Shown: piece after piece, positions 26,793 to 39,624 of the stretch
Layout: each line of letters begins with the position of its first letter
Numbering within the stretch: position 1 is the first letter of the stretch
DNA from: Adineta steineri
Taxonomy: Eukaryota; Rotifera; Eurotatoria; Adinetida; Adinetidae
DNA: 64,000 nt
Assembly (NCBI GenBank): GCA_905250115.1
Contig: CAJNOI010000094.1
Coordinates: forward strand, 277,375-341,374
Reading direction: 5' to 3'
Notes under the pieces: generated by a model
Databases searched by the model: none
What the model saw: the letters and a program-made list of their open reading frames with translations, nothing else
Told to the model about the DNA's origin: nothing
Made by a program: the position numbers and the translations under genes

Positions 26793-29144
26793 TCATAGAC
26801 TATTTTCAGTAGCAGTTATATGTCCATTTGACATTTCAGTACCTTGATTTCTATCAGATAAATTATTTAAATGTATAGTTTCTTCTACATCAGTATTTGC
26901 TTCTGAACGATTTTTGCAGCATCTTATCCTGCTTGCTCTTTGTGTATTTGAACTTTCTCCGGTTGGTGTTGCAGGTGGTAGTGGTCCACAACTACTTGCA
27001 CTTGTACGACGTTGATCAAAACAACCAAAACGTTTACTAAGAGTCTTTTTAAAAGCACTATCAAAATCTTTATTATGAAAAGCATATAAAAATCTGAAAT
27101 AAGAAAATGAAATCTGAAAAATATTTTGTTTGCATTTATGTTTTTAACTTACGGATTAATCATTGAATTAAAATAACCAACCCAGAAAACAATATCTTCT
27201 ATAATAGGCATATATTTCCAATTACAACGATTTGGTTCACATGCAGAATATCGAATAAAAAACGGAAGCCAACATATAAGAAACGCAACCATTATGGCAC
27301 CTAAAGTTTTGACAGCACGACGTTCTCGTCTTATGGTCACCTTGTCACTATTGCGTGGATCAATTGATTGTCCAGGATTATCACCAGATGAGCTTGGTTC
27401 CATTTGTGTATCAATACTATCATGTTGTCCTCGACGACATTGTTTATTAATGTGACCATTAAGTGGTATTGGTGTCGCTGACAATTGATGAGTTCGTTGT
27501 GTTGATGGATGCATCTCAGTAAGTGTTGGTTCATCACTAGATCGTCCGCAAGTATATTGATACGGTGGTGGTTGAGATGCTCGACGACGAGCAACAGCAT
27601 CTGCTTCTTGATATATTTGACGTTCTTTTTCATCAGCTATTCGCATTAACATAACATACATAATAATCATAACAGCACTTGGAACCCAAAATGAAAATGA
27701 TGATGATACTATCGCGTATACTTGATTAACAGCAAATATACAACGACCATGAACACTATTTAAACAACTAATTTTATGGTGTTGTTCGGGTGTTGTATAT
27801 ATACCAGTAAATATCGGTATAAATGAAAGTATACCTGATCCAATCCAACAACCAGCTATCATAAGATGACGACGTCGTTCTGGTGATATCTTTTCCTTAC
27901 GATTAAATGGATTTTTGATAAATGTATAACGATCTGATGCTATACAAGCTAAATGCATAATGGATGCGGTTGAAAAAAGAACATCACATGAAAACCATAA
28001 ACGACACATAAACTAAAATAAAATTAATATTTATGTTTAAAAATTCAGGATAACATTGAGTGAAAAAAGTATCATCAGCATAGTGCATAAAATTTATTCA
28101 TCATATAATAACCTATAGGTATCATAATTAGAATTGTCAGCGAGTATAACGATAAAATGTTTGAACTCGTTATTCAAATATATGAAACATCAGATGAATA
28201 AAATATAGACTTTATATATATATATTCTATTACAAATTTTGACAGATGTCATTTCGAGGTTAATATGTTCTCATTAGATCTCGAATTACTTCATGAGAAA
28301 ATTCATGAAAATCAATTCAATTCATATTGTTGTAATTCGACTTCTTCTATATTTTCTAACACAGCAACGAAAAAGAAAATGTTTGTTTTGCTTAGTATCA
28401 ATGCTTGAGGCATATATATCGAAAAGAGAATTAAATAGCTAAAAATAGAAACAGTCTTTCGGTTTCATGAAGAAAAGAAGAAAAAGTTGTTATTGACTTT
28501 TACTTTACGACAAAATATAAGAAGAACTGTTTAACTTAATTTGTTCATTTATATACTTAATGACTAATTTAGTCTTAGATTTTCATTTTTCTAATTCAAC
28601 AAACAAACAAAATAAATAAATCTATAGTATAGTTAAATTGATAAACAATAATATCATTTAATTTACTTACCGCACCAAGAATCCATCTACCTCGAACTAA
28701 TTGTAATCCATAGAATGTCATTGCTAATGTACTAACACCAACATCAGCAACAGCAAGTGAGGCAAGAAAAATATTGCCTGTATCTTTACGTAGTTTAGGA
28801 AATTTTTTAATAACATAGATAACAAGGATATTGCCAGATATAGCACATATTGTAATTGGAACAACAAGTGCACCCGCAAATATTCGATAAGGCAATGAAA
28901 AATAAGGCAATGTTACATCAATTTCTTCAGGTTTACATTCAGATGATTTATTTTTCGTTGAATTATCCGCCTGATCTAATGGTGACGTATTGTTAAATGA
29001 TGAATAGACAGTTTTTACAATATCAGGAGCTGCATTAACACCGAGCACTTGATTATTGTAAACGATATGAAAAGAAATTAGAAAACAGGCGAATGTTAAC
29101 AATCGACTGATGTTAATATGAACACCGAAAAGACAAATAATCAT
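26793..29144 (-). CDS. Biogenic-amine-type GPCR (octopamine/dopamine/adrenergic-like)
   Basis: Three exons (29144-28671, 28012-27153, 27093-26793) give 544 residues. A hydrophobic N-terminus (probable signal peptide) precedes an extracellular stretch with several Asn-x-Ser/Thr sites. TM1 has GNILVIYVI and TM2 LASLAVADV. TM3 has the amine-binding Asp168 in SCDVLFSTASIMHL and DRY at 185-187. TM5 has the SSSFSFW serines, TM6 CWLPFF, and TM7 WVGYFNSMINPFLY (an NPxxY variant). Loop 3 is long (about 120 residues). Asp in TM3 plus TM5 serines indicates a catecholamine or phenolamine ligand. TM7 most resembles beta-type octopamine and D1-like receptors. An upstream TTG-initiated extension was not used. 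A minus-strand acceptor near 29233 suggests spliced 5' UTR exons. Confidence 0.87.
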
Positions 29145-32100
29145 GTGAAGTAAGAACAAAAAGCACGAACGACAATGAACAAGATTACAGCGACGTAAAT
29201 AAGGTCGCAGTTGTTAAATCAAAATTTGTTGTCTAAAAAAAGAAAAACAAAATATATCATTTAAATAAAAAAACAAAATTTATTTGATGACATATAAGCT
29301 CAAGATAATCTTCTGACGAAAAGAGGAATAGGTAAAAAAACGAAAGAGAAGAAAGAAAAAAACAAAGACAAATATCAATCGAATTTTATTATTTATTCTC
29401 ATCTGGTTAAGAAATAATCATTATAAATGAAATGTAGTCTGAGCGTGTTTTAACTCTATAGTTTTTTTTTGCGTTACTGAATAAAGACGAATTGTATGGA
29501 CTCGAGTAAATGGATTAAGTTATTTTTTCTTTCTTTTTCAAGACATAGAAAGTCACGTTAGCAATTATAACTCATATTTGTTGAAAACACGCTATCTAAA
29601 CCAAAAATTTAAAAAAAAGAAAGAGAATCGAATAAAAAATGAGCTAACAAACGACCACGCAAAACAAAAAATATTAATTGTTCATACACATGCATCATCA
29701 TACAAACAATATATTACATCGATCTTAATTTTCTTTTAGCGGAACTGTTTTTTTCTTTTTTTTTCTGCTTTTCTTCTGAGCAACCACACATAAACAATCT
29801 CATCGCCACATCATGTCACTATCGACGTCAATTTGCTTTAAAAACAAATACTCTTCTATCCATCATGCATAAAATGCACTTTCTCTTTTCTTTTTTACTT
29901 TTTTTTCTCGCTGTCTCTCTTTCTAAATTGCTACAATACATTCGGCAACCAAATATATATCTCTCTCTATATATACACCTGTAGAATGACATCGAAACAC
30001 AGATTATAGCTGTATGACATTTTCTTAATAACAGCATCAAATAGTGCTATTTCACGCGCCAGAATCATTCTCATCACTGTCATTAATATACTTTAAACGA
30101 AGATGACATAGCTAGACAAGCGAATAGAGTAGTCACTTGAAAATTCATATATACAAACGAAAGAAGAAAAACTTCTAATCATATTAGTCAACATTAGTTT
30201 TATTTTTTCTATTATAAATTTCATTTAAATAGTTACTAAAATACTTATAAATAATTACTAGCAATCAATCAAAGTAAATAATATCATCATCAACAACAAA
30301 CAAAATCAATCATACACTGACGCACGCACACACACACACACACATACAGCTATAGCATTTCAAGAAACGATTGCTACTAGTTTTCTGTCATATAGCCATT
30401 AATACTTGTTAAGTAAAAATATAGAAACGAGAAAGAAATAATCATATGAAATTGACAGTAGAATATAACTATGTTCTCTTTTTTTTTTGGTTGATATTAA
30501 AAAAAACACATGTTATTGAAAACATAAAATTTATTTTCAACATTATTGTTCTGATCAATAATAAAAAATATTTTCATAAGAAATATCTCGTTATTTAGAA
30601 GAAAAAAAACTAATAACACATCATCTAACTTACTTTATAAGATGTTAAGCGAAAGCATTCGGTCATTTAGTTTCAAGATTTTGTCAACGAACAACAAGGG
30701 TACTACATCGTCGACGATGACATTGCATAAAATTTGACAAAATGAAATGGTTAGTTACGAAAACAAAAACACTCTTTTTAAACTTCGAAAAGAATAGATT
30801 GAGAGAGAGAGAGAGAGGGAGAGAATTGTAAGGTGTAAGGCTAATAATAGACGCAAATAGAAGCAATGGCATGAAAAAACGCGTAAAAATATTGCGGATT
30901 AGTTTTCTTCTCTTTTCTCCGTCATTCTCACTCTCTTTTATTTCCAATCATACGAGTCTTTCACATTATTGTACTTTTCCTCTTTTGTAAACATCAATAA
31001 TAAACAATAGAAATCCTAGTAGTATATCGATAGTAGTAGCAAAACAAGCGATAATCATCAATTGTATAAGTCTTCCCATCGCTTTATTAACGTCAATTCA
31101 TCTAAAAACGCGACAGATCATCAAAAATGTCTAGATTTTCTTCTATCTCGACAAATTTTTTTTCTAGATAGAGAAATCGTCACATCTGTAGACAATCGAA
31201 TATAATATCTCAGACGTACATCAAATAGGATTGATATAAGTTGTACTTGAGTGAATAAATAATTTACTCAAGAATGTCATAGTATGGAAAAAAAGGGGAA
31301 AAAAGAAGAAGAAGAAGAAAAAAATCATTCTATCTCAACTGACTTAATAACTTTGAAAATCACCATAATTTAAAGATTATTTTATATTACAATAATAAAT
31401 ATAAAATTAAACTAAGACAAATTAAAGATAAGAATATTTACTACCATTTTAACACTTGTCAATAAAAAGCCGTATATAATCATTTGTTTTCACCAACGTA
31501 TTTTTTTTCTTTCGATTCTAATTATAAATATTAATACATTATAAGAATATTTACTGTTGTTGACGAGTCATCGGTCATGCTTACTATAGAGTTAAAACAA
31601 ATTATTCTTAATGTTTTTCTTTCTATTTATATAAATAGTAAGAAAAAAAAGGTTTTTTTTTTATATCAAAAGAAATAAAAATTTATTTTTTAATTCACTA
31701 TAAATATTGTGTGCTTCTTTTTACTCATTTCTACTATAAATATTAAGCTCATCTTCAACTATTAATAGAAAAAGATTATTTTAATTATATTATAAATATT
31801 CTAAGATAGTTAAAATATAAACTAAATTATTTTGACAATGAAATGTAGTACAAATATTCATAGATATGAAAGATTACAATCATATCTAGATATATATATA
31901 TATAAAAATTAAGATAAAATAATTCTCAATTATTTAATATCAACGAATTTACTATAATATTATTAAAACTTAACAAATCATTAAGAATAGAATAAAGAAT
32001 CTTGTCATAAGATATTTTTTAGTCTTTAACTTGTACGTTAATTTTTCTAGTTTATTCTCAATATAAAATGAATCTATATGAAATGTTTAATTCTATATAG

Positions 32101-35100
32101 ATTATCAGAATTGATTGTGTATGTAAATGCTTGTTGATAGAGAAACAAAAGAGACATGCATATAGAAAACCTAATGAACAATCTCATTGTATATTTATCT
32201 GTCACTCACGCACTTGGCCTTTTCGATCAGACTAAAGATAATAACAAAAACGAGTTTCTTTTATGTTTTTCTTCTTGTGTAAGACAAACATTCGTTTTTT
32301 TTCTCTTCTCCTAGTAGTCGATTCAATTATAATTTTTGATATACACTGTCAACCAAGATGATAATTAAAAGAATGGTTGATAAACATGAATAACACAAGA
32401 AGACAATTGACGGTCTTTTCATGTCTGTTTCATAAGGGGACAGATACAAACATAAAGAACTTCTATCATAACAATTAACCTTTTTATAACAGAATACTAA
32501 ACAAATCAGACCGATCTAGTTATTGACTCGTTCTGTCAGTTCTTACAAAGTAAAAATACAAAATACATAACTAGTATGTATATATATGATCATTATATGG
32601 AAAACAAAACAACTAAGAATAAAACAAAGTCATTCTACACTCACTATGAATGTTAATCCACATGACAGAGAGAACTATATATATGTTTATCTCATTTGTT
32701 CTTACTTCTCTTCTATTTTTTACTTGATGTCATAATTTATACACCATACGAAGTCGTCAATGAGATAATCAATCAATAGTTCTAATATAATTAAAAATAG
32801 GTCCATTATATCTAGATTCATGTCATCATCGATCTTAGATCGATTGTGTATATCTATATCGAAATTTGATCTTTTATGACAATTCGATAAGATAAAGAAA
32901 TGAAGTGCTAGAAAAATAAACATCTTATGCTTTATATCTCGATATCTATTTGGTTTTCTATGTTCAAATGTATAGTTATATGTACGTCATGATATAAGTA
33001 TATCTTACCATCAAAATCGTACTGGTGACAAAAAGATAGTGATGGCATTAGAATATCATCTACAAATATAGAGAGAAAAATCATCAAACGATGGGAATGA
33101 GATATCGATAGGATAAACATTGTTTGCTGTTTTTCTTCTTTTTTCTTCTTCTTCTTCTTCTTCTTTTTTTCTTTTAGTCATATGCATATATCTATATTTA
33201 TATAACATAACGTCATCGTCTTCTCTGATCGATCCTTTGAGAATAGCAGAAAACGTCTTGTACCAAGATCTATTCATATATATATATATATATATATGTG
33301 ACTCTAGACTATGAATATATTGATCTGTTATTGGCTACACAAATATGTGCATATACAGATGTACAAACGCCAAGAAGAAAAAGGCCGACTTATTGTACTG
33401 AAATAGAACTCTATTGAAAGTGGGTAACTGATCGACCAACCAATATAAACAGAATAAAAAAACATAACAAAAACAGTTAAACTAAGCAAGCCTTTGTGGC
33501 AACAGGCAAGATTTTAATCAGAAAAAAGGAAATCGACGGGCGGGAGATTGCACACACGTCTCTACATCAAGCAAAACGAGAAGAGAGAAAAACAACGAAA
33601 AGCCAATGTTGATTTTATGCTATAGCTTGGTGTGCACGAGCGGTGTTTTCACTAAATCAACATACCAACGCAAGCATACACACACACGATAGTTTTATGT
33701 TTTTACTATACCAGTAGCTTACAAAAGTTGATAGATAGTAAAAAAAGAATTAGTTTGTGTAGTGAAGAATAAGATCATGAAGGTGCGACAGAGCATGTTA
33801 GATCAAATTGCTTTAGTACATAGAAATAGGAGCATGCATCTTTGTTCAAATAGAAGTCAGCAGAAAAAGAAAACGAAGTTTAATAGTTATATTGACTAGA
33901 TGAATGAATAAATGAATATAGATAAGACAAGCGATAATTCAATTAAAAAATAAGGCATGATCTCAATCTCAACAATGTGATGACAATCGTACCGCATCAG
34001 TGATTCTATTTCTTTTATACTAGTATTATTCCAGAAGAACAGAGACAGAGAGAGAAAGAAAAAGAAAAGAAAATAACAGACAGATCGCTCTCGTATTTGT
34101 CGACAAACAATCGATGACTGTTCAACAAAGCCCATAGCCATATCCTTGAAAAAACAAGAGTATTAGAATAAGATGATGAATTTTTATCTCTTGTCTCTTC
34201 TTCGTCTGCTTCTTCTCGTTAAAGATAACAATGTCGACAAACGTCATTGACGTGAGACTGATTACATTTTTTTCTCGATCATATTTCTTATTCAATTCAT
34301 AATTCTTTTAATGATTACCTACCATATAGAAATCTAATAACAATAGTTTTATAGTATTATCAATGTTGTAGTTTCTCAGTAATCTTTCGGATTATTATTA
34401 TATAAATTGATCAATCACAGAATAAAAATGTGTGAATAATAACAAAACCCACAAGAAATTATAAGGAAACGGGAGTATGTGTCTTTTTTTTCTTTGTTTG
34501 ATAATGTTACTAGCATTGGTCGACGTCCTTCCTTTCTGTCTGTCTGTCTGTTTTCAACCATCGCTTTATAGATCCGATTACGTTAACAATCTGTTTTTTT
34601 TTCTCTATCATCTCTTTTTCCTTTACTTAAGATTTTATTCTCGACTGCGTATTTTCTACTAATTCCATTCATCATTTTGCTCTACAAACAAGCATATAGA
34701 CATATGTTTACAAGTCGAAGTTCATATACACACACACACACTTCTGTAACTAAAGAAAACCGAGAAGAAATTCAGAGTAGAAGATTAGAATAGAAGACGG
34801 GAAATTGAATGAATGAATGAATATATAATATATGCTTGAAAAAGATTAAGCTCAACATTACTGTTACAACTGAGATGATGATGATGTATGCTATATGAAT
34901 TTCGATATCTTATTTACTGACAATATATAAATAAAATTGACATATAACAAAACTTATAGAACACTTCAACTTTATCTTTACATAGAATAAATATAAACTG
35001 ATATTTATAGAAATTGAAATAGATGAAATTTAAATAATATCATAGTGATTTTATTTTTGACTATCAAATAAATGATTCTATTTATATAAATAATATAATT

Positions 35101-37205
35101 GAATGAAGTATATACTTCAACATTCTTTTTTTTCAATAAATGAATATAAAAATAGTAATCCGTCTGTACTTTTATTGTATTAAAATAGAAGAAGAAAAAA
35201 ACGAATTAATTTTATCTTTAAATTGAAGATGTTTATCACCATTAAAGTAATCTGTATTATTAAAGACAATAATAATATGATAAAAATCAATTATTATTAC
35301 TTTAAATTTTCTCAATGACTATTAAAAGAAGTTTAGCAGTCATTTTAGCACTTACCTTGCTTTTTTTTCTTCTACTTTTTTGTCTATCGTTTAACAATAG
35401 TTAGTTTGCATAAAATATCCGTTTCATTTCGTCTAACCTATCAGCATTCAGTCAACAAGTTAAAATAACAATGAAATAGCAATGAGGATTGATTCGCATG
35501 ATTTTATTCGTAAGGACAACAAACACAAAAATCCTATTTATGGTATTTGTATACGACAAGAGACAGAGAGAGAGCAAGAGAGAGAAAAAAACGGTTCTTT
35601 CTCGTCAACTCTCAAGTTAATAATCCACCATGTAGATTTTGTTTCTCTTTCGCTTATATAATAATACATTATTTGACAATGTCATAAACCACATATATAA
35701 TGATTCATACAATTATTGATATATTACTTTTGAAGAAAAAAAATTTAAATTAAAAAAATCTGTAAATCATTATAATTATTGATTGTATTGATTTAAAAAA
35801 CTAAAATATCGGGTAAAGAAAAATATTTATTTTTAATTTAGATAATCATATGTTACAGTAAAATAATGAATAGAATAACTTATTGATCTATTAATAGAAA
35901 AGTCATTTTTTTTGTAATATGTGCTATTTTAAACATAGATATATATATAAATAGCGAGACAGTTTTTTTCATTCAAATGAGTTCTTAGAAATTATAGAGA
36001 ATAATAGACGAGTATAAATTTTTATGCTATTCATTGTTGAGATCGATTACTACCATCATAAAACTTCTTTTTTTTTGAAAAAAAGTCAATGAGAATTGTT
36101 TTAGATATAAAATACTTGAAAAAAAACGAGTATAAATCTTTTTTTTATACTTTTGATATTTTTGTAATAAAAAGTTTATAGATGAAAGATTATTTATAGT
36201 TAATAAAATTATACAATATTGAGTATAAGTATTATATTTTTATAAGATAGAATTATGTGTTTTAATAATGATAATTCTTTTTTGTCTCCGCTTTGGGATT
36301 TTATTAAGAATGCATTCATTGAAAATAGCATAAATTAGAACTTCTATAATAAATAGATAACTTCACATGCACCAACAATGTTTAAAATGATTAGTGTTGA
36401 CTATTCAATAAGAAGGTTTCTATTGTTTTTGCAAAAGATAATTGTTAGACATTATTCTCTATAGAAATCATTTGAGTTTTTTTTATATATATAGTAATGA
36501 CATTTTATATAAAAGAATTAACAACAATCGATGTGGTTAGATAATATAGGACATTCATCTTAAAGAAGAAGACGAAAAAAGAGAATAAATTATACATATT
36601 TTCTAGATTATCTTCTCATAAAGAATGCCTAATTCAACAATTACAAAAGTCTATACTTCAAGATTATAATACTACAAATGTATACTTATATTATAGTTAA
36701 AAGTCAAATGTTAATATTAATAAATTAATTAAAATTTACATTTTCAATAGACAATATTAAATATAATCAATGTCATGACATTTTTATTTCCAATTCTAAA
36801 CATCTATTTTACTTCCTCCCTCTCTTTTTGCATTACATTATTCATTAATGTATCTATTCAAATGACTTTCTTTTTTTATGTCTTAGAAAAATGTCAAATT
36901 ACTAGACTGTGATATGTCTGATATCTAAACTTAATGAACAATGAAATATTTTTTCTACAAGCATTAATATATTTTGAAGAAAACAACTCATTCATCAATT
37001 CTCTCGATACAAAATAAATAATCAAAAATACGAATATATTGATTGTTTTATCATGAGACTACGATTTATCATTTATTCTGTTAAGAATATCAATAAATGA
37101 TTATTTTAAAATATTCTAGATTATATCGTAATTAGTCAAAGAACTTTTCAACATGATTAATATTCAGTGTTTTATCCAGGTTTCTTTTTTCGGATGTGCG
37201 AATTG
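29145..37205. other. Eight-kilobase gene-poor AT-rich stretch
   Basis: I find no coding region with protein-like composition or paired splice sites on either strand. It contains A/T runs, CA tracts (around 30325-30345), a GA tract (30800-30822), CTT repeats (33140-33165), TA runs (33275-33297) and several isolated donor-like sequences (such as a minus-strand AAGGTAAGT near 35350) that could belong to 5' UTR exons of the GPCR. It may be a long regulatory or intronic region of that gene. Confidence 0.4.
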
Positions 37206-37370
37206 AACTGTTGGGTGAGCGCCGCCTAACAGTGCTTTGTCTAAGTCTTATATGTTGGATGGGTGCCGACTAACAGTGCTTTGTTTAAGTCTTATATTTT
37301 GGATGGGCGCCGCTTAACAGTGCTTTGTCTAAGTCTTATATGCTGGATGGGCGCCATCCACTCAGCCCAC
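37206..37370 (+). repeat. 44-bp tandem repeat, about 3.5 copies
   Basis: The core TAACAGTGCTTTGT recurs at 37227, 37271 and 37315, an exact 44-base period. Each unit also carries CTAAGTCTTATAT and GGATGGGCGCCG. It is clearly richer in GC than its surroundings. A partial unit and the inverted word GGGCGCCATCCACTCAGCCC close the array. Confidence 0.9.
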
Positions 37371-37462
37371 CCACTACGTAAAACACTGTTAATATTATGA
37401 GTGAATTCCGTTCTTTATTATAAAAAGTAGAAATACAATAAATATAACAAAATTACATTGAT

Positions 37463-39315
37463 TTAAAACCATAAATGTTTAAGTACTCCACCGAAAACAT
37501 TTTCTTTCAAATACATTTTCATTCGATTATTGAATACTTCATTCCAAAGATCGATTGAATTGATATCTTTTTCTAATTTTAATTTCAAATAAATGAGTGA
37601 AGGAAATTTTTCAGTAATTTCTTTTAAATTTCTTAAGAAATATTCATCATCCATACGTTGATTACTTATATGCATGTATAGATAATATAAATTAGGAAAT
37701 TGATTTAAAAATAATTGAACTTTATCCATACAATTTGAAGGTATATCAATTAAAGATAATTCAATTATTCGATTATACCGATGAATACTATTTGAAAAAG
37801 AAAATAGAATGAAATTTTTTAAAAAGAAAAATTTATTATTTACTTGGACAATCTATTTTGATCATCGATAGTTAAATACGATAGAAATAATGTATTTATC
37901 AAAGGAAACAATTGAAGTACATTAGATAAATTAATATTTCGAATTTTTTCGATTTGTAATGTATGTAATGATGGAATATTGAATGGTTTAATTATAGAAA
38001 GATTTATATCAATATGAATAAGAGTTAATTGTCGAAGATTTAAACATTGATTTAATATAAAATCAAATATCGATAAATTAAATTTATAATTTTTCGTATT
38101 TGTTTGATCAATTAATAAATGTGATATATAATTAATAGGAAAATGATTTACTATTTCAAGATTATCAATTGATATATCGAATAATTCTTCATTTTTACAT
38201 GGATTTGAATAGAATATAATATTATCATTACGTGAATATTTAAAATAAGAAAACTGCCATTTTTTTGTAAGAAAATATTTTGTTTGAAATAAATTCATAT
38301 TAAAATTTTCTTGTTCAAGTTTCAATGAATCAGTTATTCGAATAAATAAATCAAATTGAATTAATGATGAATAAGATGATAATAAATTTTCCCATCGTTT
38401 ACCATCAAGTAATTGTGTTACTAATTCATTATTTCGACTTATAGCATTTCGTAATATAAAATTAAAATTATATGTTGTTTCATTATTCATAATTCTATAT
38501 AATACTTGTTCAAGATGTTCAAATTGAAATGTTAATATTGAATCAATCGATAAATGAAATTTTTTCAGATGAATTAAATATGATGTTCGATTATGATCTT
38601 CACACATTTTCTTAATCATTTTTACTAAAGTTTGATCACCACTTGTCCACCACCCGATACGTATTGAAAGATTTCGTAAATTTGGTGTAGATTGTATAAG
38701 AATAAGTAAATCTGTAACAAGTGTAACATTTAATGTTATATCCATTAATGAAGGAAACATAATGGAATCTGGTAAACGAGATAGAACAAGTCCATTAGGT
38801 ATTTCAATTGAAAGTTTAATTAGAGTTGCTATTGGAAGAATAGTATTAGTAAGAAATTTTGTCCATGTTGGAAAATCTGGATCATTTACATAATCAATTT
38901 TAATTGTAAGTGTTATTAATTCAGATAAAGATAAAAGAAATTTATTAACAAAATTAATAAATTCATTTAAACGTGGTGATTCAATAATAACTTGATCAAT
39001 ATTATTAAAATACGATCGACAATTTTTATCATCTATTAAACTATTAAATAATTCTATTTGACCTGGAGTTCGTTGATTTCCTAATTTTAAAACATATAAT
39101 AATTCATCTTGATTTATTATAGGTAAAATATTTTTCATATAATATAGAAATTGATCATAGGATAAATATGTTAAATCAATTTGTTGTTTAAATGATATTA
39201 ATAAACAATTAAAACGTTTATTGAGATTAATAAAAGAATAAATTGCATCAAATGAACTTAAATATTCGAATATATTACAAAGAATTTCATCGGGTAAATT
39301 TGATAGATTCGTCAT
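37463..39315 (-). CDS. F-box protein with leucine-rich C-terminus
   Basis: Two exons (39315-37844, 37787-37463) join across a 56-base intron to 598 residues. The N-terminus is an F-box (NLPDEILCNIFEYLSSFDAIYSF, about residues 6-45), which docks to Skp1 in an SCF ubiquitin ligase. The remainder is a long array of irregular leucine-rich segments (for example LRQLTLIHIDINLSI and FPNLYYLYMH) that would form the substrate-binding surface. Such F-box/LRR-like proteins are numerous in bdelloids. The target is unknown. The intron removes the stop that follows the first exon, so this is one gene and not two. Confidence 0.8.
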
Positions 39316-39624
39316 ATTTATTTCAAATAGATAAAAAACTTCAGTTTTATTATATCAACTTATGATTCAGTCGATATGAAAAAGGATTGGTTCCACACAG
39401 ATGTCGTTAATAATCGATTACTTTTCGCTTTTTCTAATAAAAACTATTTTGCTTACGAAATATTTTTTGAATTTTTATTTTTGATAATTTAAAAAAAAAG
39501 ATTCACTCCGATATTTTACAAAAATTGATATTGATGATATACGATTAGTTCATTGATTTTAGTACGTACGAAATGAATATAACCGTTAACTAAATTAAAT
39601 TAAATTCAAAAACAATTCATCACG
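39316..39624. promoter_or_regulatory. Shared upstream region of F-box and RPA1 genes
   Basis: The F-box gene and RPA1 start 309 bases apart in opposite directions, so this segment probably serves as a bidirectional promoter. No specific element is recognised. Confidence 0.4.

Noticed and set aside
27337-27633. 98-codon frame overlapping the aminergic receptor
   Set aside because: Shadow frame of the receptor's third intracellular loop.
37206-37370. CRISPR-like reading of the 44-bp repeat
   Set aside because: The units are contiguous without unique spacers, and the genome is eukaryotic.
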